Source of the DNA: Mucilaginibacter sp.
Lineage (GTDB): Bacteria > Bacteroidota > Bacteroidia > Sphingobacteriales > Sphingobacteriaceae
Length of the DNA: 64,000 nucleotides
Direction of reading: 5' to 3'
Assembly (NCBI RefSeq): GCF_028288225.1
Contig: NZ_JAQBOC010000031.1
Coordinates: forward strand, 149,411-213,410
Shown here piece by piece: positions 45,656 through 52,702 of the stretch. Each line of letters opens with the position of its first letter. Position 1 is the first letter of the stretch. A program made the position numbers and the translations under genes. The notes beneath the pieces are model-generated. The model was not told the origin of the DNA. It made no database searches and was given only the letters and a program-made list of their open reading frames with translations.

Positions 45656-46003
45656 CTATTGGGTTTGTATAGAAAGTACAGAAGCTAAGGCATCCTGAAT
45701 AAACATCATCTGTGTAAAAGTAACATTTCCCAATTTCCTCATAAAACGATCTTGCGACACTGAACGGATTTGAAAGCAATCGACTGCTGATATTTTTGTA
45801 AGCTTGTTGTATGAGTCAGGCTCAATTTTTACCATCCAATCAGCAACATTATAATGTTCTTTCCAGTCTGTAAATGGTACAATTATTTTTAAAGGTAACT
45901 TCCCAAGTGCGTTATCATTTACAATTACAACAGGTCGTGTTTTTTTAATTTCAGCGCCAACTGTTGGGTCAAGATTTATTAGCCAAATTTCACTTTGCTT
46001 CAT
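45656..46003 (-). CDS. MazF/PemK-type mRNA-interferase toxin
   Basis: 115 residues from ATG 46003. The PemK signature is clear: GEIWLINLDPTxGxE (here SEIWLINLDPTVGAEIKK), TRPVVIVND, and a helix ending with ALASVLS. The toxin cleaves mRNA at specific short motifs in characterised members. Its start overlaps the antitoxin by 14 bp. Confidence 0.85.
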   Translation of the reverse strand: MKQSEIWLINLDPTVGAEIKKTRPVVIVNDNALGKLPLKIIVPFTDWKEHYNVADWMVKIEPDSYNKLTKISAVDCFQIRSVSQDRFMRKLGNVTFTQMMFIQDALASVLSIQTQ

Positions 46004-46202
46004 AAAAATCTTCAAAGTCAAGATTTGAAAAAGCAACCAATTCAGGATCGTTTACATAATCATCGTGAAGTTTTTTAGCAGCAATACTTAACTTTTGTTT
46101 TCTTTCCTCTTGTTTTATATTTTTTATGGTTAATTCAATAAGCGTTAAGCGTTGGCTTACAGGTAGCTTATTTATTTCTGATATGATCTCGCTTGTTCCC
46201 AT
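45990..46202 (-). CDS. Antitoxin of the MazF/PemK pair
   Basis: 70 residues from ATG 46202. Mostly helical (EIISEINKLPVSQRLTLIE, then IKQEERKQKLSIAAKKLHDD), with an acidic C-terminus (NLDFEDFYEAK) that likely binds the toxin. Assigned as antitoxin by size, position and overlap. Not a MazE-type sequence. Confidence 0.75.
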   Translation of the reverse strand: MGTSEIISEINKLPVSQRLTLIELTIKNIKQEERKQKLSIAAKKLHDDYVNDPELVAFSNLDFEDFYEAK

Positions 46203-46308
46203 ATCCAAATATAACGAATAATTAAATAAGGTATTATGTATAATTCATGGCAACAGAAAGAACTATATAAACACACACAATTTCCTAAAACCTTTCTGCT
46301 TTAACCTT

Positions 46309-46337
46309 TTGCCTTTCCCCTCAAATTATTACCTTTG
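46309..46337 (+). promoter_or_regulatory. Promoter of the cyclophilin gene
   Basis: TTG 46309-46311 and TACCTTTG 46330-46337 are 18 bp apart, a good Bacteroidota -33/-7 pair, 22 bp before the ATG at 46359. Confidence 0.5.
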
Positions 46338-46358
46338 CCTACTATTTTAGAAAAAAAA

Positions 46359-46796
46359 ATGAGCAAAGCAATTATTAAAACCGAAAAAGGCGACATGACT
46401 GTTGAGTTTTACGACAAGGATGCGCCTAATACTGTTGCAAACTTTCAAAAATTAGCCAAGTCGGGCTTTTATGATAACGTAACTTTTCATAGGGTGATCC
46501 CTAATTTTGTTGTCCAGGGTGGCGATCCGACCGGCACAGGTGCTGGTGGCCCGGGTTATAAAATAGATTGTGAGTTAACAGGTGAGAACCAATATCACGA
46601 CCGTGGTGTGTTATCAATGGCTCATGCCGGACGTAACACTGGCGGTTCACAGTTTTTTATCTGCCATAGCCGCGATAATACAGCACATTTAGACAGGAAC
46701 CATACTGTATTTGGTAAAGTGATTGAAAATGTTGACGTGGTTGATGCTATCCGCCAGGGTGATAAAATTTTAGGAATTGAGGTTATTGAGGAATAG
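46359..46796 (+). CDS. Cyclophilin-type peptidyl-prolyl isomerase
   Basis: 145 residues from ATG 46359. The TTG at 46335 is not preferred. It is a compact cyclophilin domain: [30 protein letters not shown] and [10 protein letters not shown] are the classical active-site blocks. No signal peptide, so it is cytoplasmic. Assists proline isomerisation in folding. Confidence 0.93.
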   Translation: MSKAIIKTEKGDMTVEFYDKDAPNTVANFQKLAKSGFYDNVTFHRVIPNFVVQGGDPTGTGAGGPGYKIDCELTGENQYHDRGVLSMAHAGRNTGGSQFFICHSRDNTAHLDRNHTVFGKVIENVDVVDAIRQGDKILGIEVIEE

Positions 46797-46913
46797 TTGG
46801 AGAGGTTAGAAATGTTGTAGTGGTTGTATGTGTTGTAGTGGTTTAAATCCATTTCAACATTTTCGGCTTTTACAACTCTTACAACCTTTACAACTCTTAC
46901 AACTTATAAAAAA
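46797..46913. repeat. Inverted word-repeat, TTGTAGTGGTTG/CAACTCTTACAAC
   Basis: GTTGTAGTGGTTGTATGTG words follow the cyclophilin stop. ACAACTCTTACAACC words precede the DUF5606 ATG. The arms pair imperfectly. The centre is short and gene-free. Confidence 0.7.
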
Positions 46914-47432
46914 ATGAATTTACAGGGAATTGTAGCCGTATCCGGCAAGCCGGGATTATGGAGAGCATTGGCGCAAAATAAAACAGGCTATATATTAGAA
47001 AGCCTCGACGCGCAAAAAACTAAGCTAGTGGCAAATTTGTCGACCTCTAAACTGGCGGCGCTTCATGAGATCACTATTTTTGGTTTGGAAGAGGATATTA
47101 AGCTGATTGATGTTTTTGAGCGGATGAAAGCATCTTCGGGTGTTCCGGATGCAAAAGCTGATGGTAAAAAACTGAGGGATTTTTTCAGGGAAGTATCTCC
47201 TGATCATGACGAAGAGAAAGTTTATTCGTCGGATATGAAGAAGATCATCAACTGGTACCAGATCCTGAAAGATCTGCCGTTATTTAACGAAGCAGATCCT
47301 GCTGCAGCTGCCCCGGATGCTGAAACAGCGCCCATAGCTGAAGAGGCTGCAAAACCTGTTGAAGCTGCTGCTACGGAAGAAGCAACTCCCGCTAAACCAA
47401 AAGCTAAGAAAGCAGCGGCTAAAAAAACATAA
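46914..47432 (+). CDS. DUF5606 family protein
   Basis: 172 residues. It starts MNLQGIVAVSGKPGLWRALA, a beta-rich N-terminal domain containing EITIFGLEEDIKLIDVF, then a helical part (DEEKVYSSDMKKIINWYQIL). The C-terminal ~45 residues are an Ala/Glu/Pro/Lys tail (AAAAPDAETAPIAEEAAK) of low complexity. Widespread in Bacteroidota. Function unknown. Cytoplasmic. Confidence 0.85.
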   Translation: MNLQGIVAVSGKPGLWRALAQNKTGYILESLDAQKTKLVANLSTSKLAALHEITIFGLEEDIKLIDVFERMKASSGVPDAKADGKKLRDFFREVSPDHDEEKVYSSDMKKIINWYQILKDLPLFNEADPAAAAPDAETAPIAEEAAKPVEAAATEEATPAKPKAKKAAAKKT

Positions 47433-47440
47433 TTTTATCA

Positions 47441-47467
47441 ACGTAGGAGACGCGATGCTTCGTGTCT
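47441..47467. repeat. GAGACGC...GTCT mini-palindrome (copy 1)
   Basis: GTAGGAGACGCGATGCTTCG followed by TGTCT forms an imperfect hairpin just after the DUF5606 stop. Copy 2 lies at 48552-48575. Such GAGACGC/GCGTCTC repeats recur as interspersed elements in many genomes, so this is likely a dispersed palindrome. Confidence 0.6.
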
Positions 47468-47478
47468 TTTATCCACAG

Positions 47479-47514
47479 AAAAAAGCCAGAAGATATTATT
47501 CCTCTGGCTTTTTT
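47479..47514. terminator. Bidirectional terminator between DUF5606 and CDF genes
   Basis: Perfect 12-bp stem AAAAAAGCCAGA / TCTGGCTTTTTT around a 12-base loop, with T-runs on both strands. It lies between two convergent genes. Confidence 0.85.
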
Positions 47515-47556
47515 AATATGATGGGAAATGCAAAGGATCTCGTCTTTACAAAAATC

Positions 47557-48480
47557 TTAATCGCAATTTAATTGCTTACACTCATCATCAGAAAACTCAG
47601 GCTCAAAAGTAGCATGACTAATGCTCATATGTTCTAAACGGTGCCTCAGATCTTTCTTGATCGCATCAAAGTTCGGCATATGTTCGGGGTCAACAACCAG
47701 GTGTGCCGTAAGCGCATTTTCCGTGGTGCTTAACGCCCATACATGCATGTGATGTACAGCGATAATGCCTTTGCATTTTAGCAGTTCGGCCTTAATTTTT
47801 TCAAGGTCCATTTCCTTTGGCACGCCATCCATCTCCAATCGCAAACTATCTTTAAGCAGGCTCCAGGTGCCTTTTAAAATCACTATGGCTATAATTAAGG
47901 ATACAACACTATCAATCCAGTAAAGATTAGTGAAATAGATAATTATGCCGGATATAACTACACCTAACGATACAATAGCATCAACCGCCATGTGCAAGTA
48001 TGCGCCTTTAACATTTAGGTCGGTATCCTTATCTTTTACAAAAAGCCATGCGGTAAAAGCATTAATACCTATACCGATAAGGGCAACCCAGGCCATGGTA
48101 CCACCGGCAACCACCTCGGTATGCATAAAACGCATTATAGCTTCATAAATAATAAAGCCTACCGCTACAAAGAGGATAACAGCGTTAAAGAAGGATACAA
48201 TGATTGTTGACCGCTTATAACCATAAGTGTATTGGCTGGTTGAATTTACTTTAGTAAGCTTAAAGGCTAACAATGCCAGGGCCAGGCTTGCCACATCGCT
48301 GAGGTTATGGCCTGCATCAGTTAATAATGATAATGAATGCGTGCTTAAGCCCGCAATTACTTCAATAATTACAAATGCTGAATTTAGAATGATCCCCCAA
48401 ATAAAGGCGGCATTAAGATGATCAAGCTTTGGGGCATGATCATGATGGTGATGATGTGAATGATCGTGACCTGCAGACAT
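47557..48480 (-). CDS. Cation diffusion facilitator (CDF) metal exporter
   Basis: 307 residues with six membrane helices and a His-rich N-terminus (HDHSHHHHHDHAPKLDHLN) for metal capture. The CDF metal site shows HNLSDVASLA (helix 2 H/D) and HMAVDAIVSLGVV (helix 5 H/D). The C-terminal cytoplasmic ferredoxin-like domain is present (HHMHVWALS). Zn2+ or another divalent cation is exported. The substrate is likely zinc (CzcD/ZitB branch). Confidence 0.93.
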   Translation of the reverse strand: MSAGHDHSHHHHHDHAPKLDHLNAAFIWGIILNSAFVIIEVIAGLSTHSLSLLTDAGHNLSDVASLALALLAFKLTKVNSTSQYTYGYKRSTIIVSFFNAVILFVAVGFIIYEAIMRFMHTEVVAGGTMAWVALIGIGINAFTAWLFVKDKDTDLNVKGAYLHMAVDAIVSLGVVISGIIIYFTNLYWIDSVVSLIIAIVILKGTWSLLKDSLRLEMDGVPKEMDLEKIKAELLKCKGIIAVHHMHVWALSTTENALTAHLVVDPEHMPNFDAIKKDLRHRLEHMSISHATFEPEFSDDECKQLNCD

Positions 48481-48593
48481 AGGAGCAAAAATAAGAAATT
48501 AGTCCGAAAGTCCGGAAGTCCGAAAGTCCGAAAGAAAAATTATCTCGGGGTGTAGAGACGCAATACTTTGCGTCTTTTTGCGTGTCGTTATTT
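48481..48593. repeat. AGTCCGAAAGTCC word array and GAGACGC hairpin
   Basis: Tandem AGTCCGAAAGTCCGGAAG words form the leader of the minus-strand CDF gene. An 8-bp stem AGACGCAA/TTGCGTCT at 48556-48575 follows, with T-runs beyond it, which could terminate the region. One-sided array: no complementary arm. Confidence 0.65.
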
Positions 48594-49520
48594 TTAAAAA
48601 AAGATCAAATATAGTATCCCAAGCATCAGCACATATTTTACCGCATAATATAAATTGCGGTTGTATGCTTTTATCCGTTTGCCAAGCAACCTGATAGAAT
48701 AAACATACCTGAAAGCTTTATTAATGTTCCCGGTTTTGTCTTCGCCCATGTTTGGGGATACGGCAGCAGCCATTATAAACCACCCAAAGAACTTGTTCCA
48801 TCCCCGTGCAAACATGGTTTTTACCGGGCGCTGAATATCGCAAAAAAGTATAATCCGGTCTGTATCCGTCTTATTTTCAGCATAATGGATATAGGTTTCA
48901 TCAAAAATTACATCCTCACCATCTTTCCAGGCATAGCTTTGTCCATCAACCACAATATGGCATTGTTCGGAGTTTGGCGTTATTAATCCAAGGTGGTAAC
49001 GCAATGACCCTGCATATGGGTCGCGGTGCATCAATAGTTCGCCGCCGGCTGGTAATACGGCAAACATGGCGGCTTTTACCTGCGGGATCCTCTTAATCAG
49101 CTCTATAGTTCGCGGGCAATATTTTTTTGCTGATGGATGAAAATCATCATACCATTTTAAATAAAAACGTTTCCAGCCACGACGGAAAAAAGAGTTAAAA
49201 CCCATGTCGTTATACTTATCCGAGCCTTTTATCAGCTCCTCACGCTCCAGTTGCAGGGCTTCATCACGGATAGTTTGCCAGTTATCTTTAAGCAGCAACA
49301 ATTGCGGAAAATTTGACGATTTTATATACGGCTGGTTCTCTACACCCGAAAAAGCGTACATAGGCATATTTATAGGCGCCATAAAGGTTGAATGGTCTGT
49401 TAGCTGCCTAAAAAATTTAAACCTTACCTTTCCGCGGTAATGAACAATTAAAGTTGATATTATTAAAATGTAAAATAATATAAACTTTAAGGAAAGTAGC
49501 TCGGTAATTATTGCATGCAT
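48594..49520 (-). CDS. Membrane-anchored aspartyl/asparaginyl beta-hydroxylase-like protein
   Basis: 308 residues from ATG 49520. The TTG at 49541 is not preferred. N-terminal membrane helix (FILFYILIISTLIVHY), a second C-terminal one (VLMLGILYLIF), and between them an Fe(II)/2-oxoglutarate hydroxylase fold: H165-x-D167 (LMHRDPYA) and the third His H212 (TYIHYAENK). These ligands fit Asp/Asn hydroxylases and LpxO-type lipid A hydroxylases. Substrate unknown. Envelope lipid is plausible given the membrane anchors. Confidence 0.85.
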   Translation of the reverse strand: MHAIITELLSLKFILFYILIISTLIVHYRGKVRFKFFRQLTDHSTFMAPINMPMYAFSGVENQPYIKSSNFPQLLLLKDNWQTIRDEALQLEREELIKGSDKYNDMGFNSFFRRGWKRFYLKWYDDFHPSAKKYCPRTIELIKRIPQVKAAMFAVLPAGGELLMHRDPYAGSLRYHLGLITPNSEQCHIVVDGQSYAWKDGEDVIFDETYIHYAENKTDTDRIILFCDIQRPVKTMFARGWNKFFGWFIMAAAVSPNMGEDKTGNINKAFRYVYSIRLLGKRIKAYNRNLYYAVKYVLMLGILYLIFF

Positions 49521-49637
49521 GTGTAACGCTTTTTTTACCAAAAATAGGGCTATACGCTACACAGAGGGTGTATTTAATCCTAGAAAGATATATTTTTACA
49601 GTGCACTGACCATTTTTTTAAATAAGTCAGGATAATG

Positions 49638-50111
49638 TCATGAATGATGGTAAGGCTCACCTTTAATTATCGTATAGGCACGGTAAAGCTGTTCAGTAAA
49701 AAACAAGCGCACCATTTGGTGCGAAAAGGTCATGGCGGAGAGTGAGAGCTTGTCATTAGCACGTGCATAAACCGAAGCATCAAAACCATAAGGGCCACCA
49801 ACTATAAAAACCAGGTTGGCAACAGAGCCAATGGCTTTTCTATCAATATAAGCTGCAAATTGCTGCGAGGTTAGCTCTATGCCTTTTTCATCAAGCAGGA
49901 TAACATGGTCGGTTGGTGTTATTTTTCTGAGGATCAGCTCAGCTTCTTTGGCTTTTTGCTGTTCCTGGGTTAACGCTTTGGTGTTTTTAAGCTCATCAAT
50001 TTCAATAATAACCAGTTTGGTGTAGTGTTTTAAACGCTTAACATACTTTTCAATGCCTTCCTTTAAATAAGCGTCTTCGGTTTTGCCCACGGTTAGAAAA
50101 GTGATTTTCAT
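49638..50111 (-). CDS. rlmH: 23S rRNA (pseudouridine-1915 N3)-methyltransferase
   Basis: 157 residues, the normal length. SPOUT-fold signatures: VFIVGGPYGFD (knot region, SAM binding) and LSLSAMTFSHQMVRLFFTEQ, ending RAYTIIKGEPYHHS, as in nearly all RlmH proteins. Methylates pseudouridine 1915 of 23S rRNA. Divergent from the MutS-like gene across a strong inverted word repeat. Confidence 0.95.
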   Translation of the reverse strand: MKITFLTVGKTEDAYLKEGIEKYVKRLKHYTKLVIIEIDELKNTKALTQEQQKAKEAELILRKITPTDHVILLDEKGIELTSQQFAAYIDRKAIGSVANLVFIVGGPYGFDASVYARANDKLSLSAMTFSHQMVRLFFTEQLYRAYTIIKGEPYHHS

Positions 50112-50298
50112 TGTTATTTGTGTTGTTGAAATGTTGTAAGGTTGAAACGTTGTAAAGTTAAGATATTGTTGAATTGTTGTAAGGTTGTAAAGTTAGAATG
50201 TTATAAATTGCGCCCGATTGTTATAAGGTAATTGAATATCAGCTAAAAAATAAATTAAAAAACATTTCAACCTTACAACGTTTCAACCTTACAACAAA
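50112..50298. repeat. GTTGTAAGGTTG inverted array with 23-bp perfect arms
   Basis: The arm 50133-50155 (GTTGTAAGGTTGAAACG followed by TTGTAA) recurs perfectly as its reverse complement at 50273-50295, 3 bp before the mutS-like ATG. The rest of the left side repeats the same word. Each arm is the leader of one of the two divergent genes. Confidence 0.9.
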
Positions 50299-52098
50299 AT
50301 GGACATACAAAACGATTACCAGCAAAGAATAAACGCGGCCCGGCAGGAAATAAGCAAATATGAAAAACTGATCAATACCTATTCATTATTGCGCCTGGTG
50401 ATTTTTGCCCTGATAGTAGTTGCTATTTATTTGTCCGTTAAAACAATCGGCATTGGTTTACTCATAGTTTTGTTTATCATATTAATGCTGTGTTTTATAT
50501 GGCTGGTATCAAAACAGAGCCTTTTTTTGGAGCGAAAAAGCTATTTCACGGCGCTTAAAACGGTAAATGAAAATGAAATTGGCAGTATAACCAATCGGTC
50601 GAACCTATATGATAACGGTAAAAGCTTTGCTGATGAAAAGCATGGTTATACTTCAGATCTGGATATTTTTGGTAAGGCCACGCTGTTTCAAATGGTAAAC
50701 AGGGCCGCTACGGCTCCCGGCAAACGTTTGCTGGCCAGCTGGCTATCTGCCCCGGCTACAAAAAATGTTATTTTAAACCGACAGGAATCATTAAAAGAGC
50801 TCTCACAAAAAAATACCTGGAAACTTGATTTTCAGGCCAGGCTTTTATTTGCTAACGATTCTAAAACCGATCAGTTAAGCAGCCTGTTTTCATACCTGAA
50901 ATTATCGTTTGAATTATCCGGTGAGAATTTTCTGAGGCTGTATATTAAAGTTGCCCCGTATTTATTGCTGGGTACTATAATTGCCGGCTATTTTTATTCG
51001 CTTATTAGCATTTTAGGCATTGCTGTTGCCATATTTAATGGTGCAATCCTGGTTTTAAAAGGCAGTTATATGATAAAATCAGATTTTATTGCTGATAAAA
51101 TAGGAAAAACACTTTCTGATTATACGTTAGTATTTAAAACTATTGAAACAGAACAATGGCAAGGAGATTGTTGTACTATTTTGGCTAACCAGCTAAAGGT
51201 TGAACGCACCTCACAAAAAATAAAAGAGTTATCAATATTGATAAATAAGCTTGGCTACAGCGCTATATTTTTTGTAGGATTTGTTTTAAATGTTTTTTTT
51301 CTATGGTCGCTTAAACAAGTTTTAGCTATTGAGGACTGGAAACGTAACAACCAGCAAAGCCTTGAAACGGCCTTTGATGTAATAGCGGAGTTTGAAGCAT
51401 TAATAAGTATTGCATCTTTTCATATCAATTACCCTGAATGGACCTTTCCGCAGATAGCTGATGGCAGCAATTATACCCTAACAGCTAAAAACCTGGCACA
51501 CCCGCTTATTAATAAGGATAAACGCGTTGCTAATGATTATGAACTGAACGACACCTTTAAAATAGATATCATCACCGGCTCAAACATGGCCGGAAAAAGT
51601 ACCTTTTTGCGTACCATAGGTATTAATACCGTGCTGGCCCTGTGCGGCGCGCCTGTTTGTGCAGCAGAAATGCAGGTATCAGTTATCACCATAATTACTT
51701 ATATGCGCATTAAGGATTCGCTTAATGAAAGCACATCGACATTTAAAGCCGAGCTTGATCGCCTGCAAATGTTGCTTAATGCCGTTGAAACTGAAGGCAA
51801 GGTTTTCTTTTTGATTGATGAAATGCTGCGCGGAACCAACTCGGTTGATAAATACCTTGGCTCAAAAGCCGTGATTGAGCAGTTGATAAAGAAAAAGGGG
51901 GTTGGGATGGTAGCCACACATGATCTTCAGATTGCCGAGCTTGAAAAATCACACCCGGATTATGTACGCAATTTTTACTTCGACATCCAGGTAGTGAATG
52001 GCGAAATGCTGTTCGACTACAAGATAAAACATGGCGAATGCAAAACCTTTAATGCTTCTTTATTACTGAAACAGATTGGAATTGATGTTGACGCTTAG
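50299..52098 (+). CDS. Membrane-associated MutS-family ATPase
   Basis: 599 residues. Two N-terminal hydrophobic helices (LLRLVIFALIVVAIYLSV and IGLLIVLFIILMLCFIWLV) and another hydrophobic region near 210-255 precede a MutS domain V ATPase: Walker A GSNMAGKST at 427-435, then FFLIDEMLRGTNSVDKYLGS (Walker B and ST motif) and GVGMVATHDLQIAELE. No mismatch-recognition domain I (no F-x-E motif), so it is not MutS itself. Such membrane MutS-like proteins are found in Bacteroidota. Their role is unknown. Confidence 0.8.
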   Translation: MDIQNDYQQRINAARQEISKYEKLINTYSLLRLVIFALIVVAIYLSVKTIGIGLLIVLFIILMLCFIWLVSKQSLFLERKSYFTALKTVNENEIGSITNRSNLYDNGKSFADEKHGYTSDLDIFGKATLFQMVNRAATAPGKRLLASWLSAPATKNVILNRQESLKELSQKNTWKLDFQARLLFANDSKTDQLSSLFSYLKLSFELSGENFLRLYIKVAPYLLLGTIIAGYFYSLISILGIAVAIFNGAILVLKGSYMIKSDFIADKIGKTLSDYTLVFKTIETEQWQGDCCTILANQLKVERTSQKIKELSILINKLGYSAIFFVGFVLNVFFLWSLKQVLAIEDWKRNNQQSLETAFDVIAEFEALISIASFHINYPEWTFPQIADGSNYTLTAKNLAHPLINKDKRVANDYELNDTFKIDIITGSNMAGKSTFLRTIGINTVLALCGAPVCAAEMQVSVITIITYMRIKDSLNESTSTFKAELDRLQMLLNAVETEGKVFFLIDEMLRGTNSVDKYLGSKAVIEQLIKKKGVGMVATHDLQIAELEKSHPDYVRNFYFDIQVVNGEMLFDYKIKHGECKTFNASLLLKQIGIDVDA

Positions 52099-52100
52099 GG

Positions 52101-52561
52101 CAATGTCATTAAATTAACGTGAGTTCGACATAAGCAAACGGTCACCTCACCCCAAACCCTTCTCCAACCGCGTGCAGCCGTAGCTTTATATGAGGCGAAG
52201 CGCAAGTTTGTGTATCTATGCTGGCAAAGCGTTCCATTTTTACGCGGAACACCTGGAACAGAGTGGAACATGCTGATTATCAGTTGATTCGACTTTTATT
52301 AAGGATTAAATAACTATAAGTAGCTGATAATCATTGTGTTCCATTATTCTTTATATCAAAAACTCACGTTAAGTTAAGGCCATTTTTGAAAATGCGCCGT
52401 AGGTGCAAAATATCGGTAGAAAATATAGCGTAACCATTTAGCGTGCCGTCAGGTACGCAACATCGGCGAGGTTCCGTACCTGACGGCACGGTATTCTTTT
52501 CCGTTTTTATTCTACCGACCTTAAACCCCTACGTGGTCCTTTTAACTTCTTAATGACATTG
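52101..52561. repeat. Nested palindromic element, about 461 bp
   Basis: Several inverted repeats: outer 12-bp arms 52101-52112 and 52550-52561 (CAATGTCATTAA); 12-bp arms 52114-52125 and 52361-52372 (TTAACGTGAGTT); imperfect 52264-52283 and 52324-52343; and a 16-bp perfect hairpin 52442-52457 and 52475-52490 (CGTGCCGTCAGGTACG). Short TCGGTAGA and CGTAGG words match across the right part. No coding sequence. Resembles a MITE-like or foldback element. Confidence 0.7.
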
Positions 52562-52642
52562 GTCATGGGGGAAAGAAGCAAGACGAGTAGAATCGGGAGT
52601 CAAGAATCGAGAAGGCAATATTTAAACTACGATCACACAAAT

Positions 52643-52674
52643 AGAGCCGGGTATTTACACCCGGCTCTTTTTTT
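52643..52674 (+). terminator. GAGCCGGGT hairpin terminator after the MutS-like gene
   Basis: Stem AGAGCCGGGT / ACCCGGCTCT with a six-base loop, then a run of seven T on the plus strand. It sits between convergent genes. The T-run orientation suits the plus-strand gene. Flanking sequences are TCAAGAATCG-type word repeats (about 52570-52690). Confidence 0.75.
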
Positions 52675-52702
52675 ATCTTGAATCCTGACTCTTTTTCAAC
52701 GC

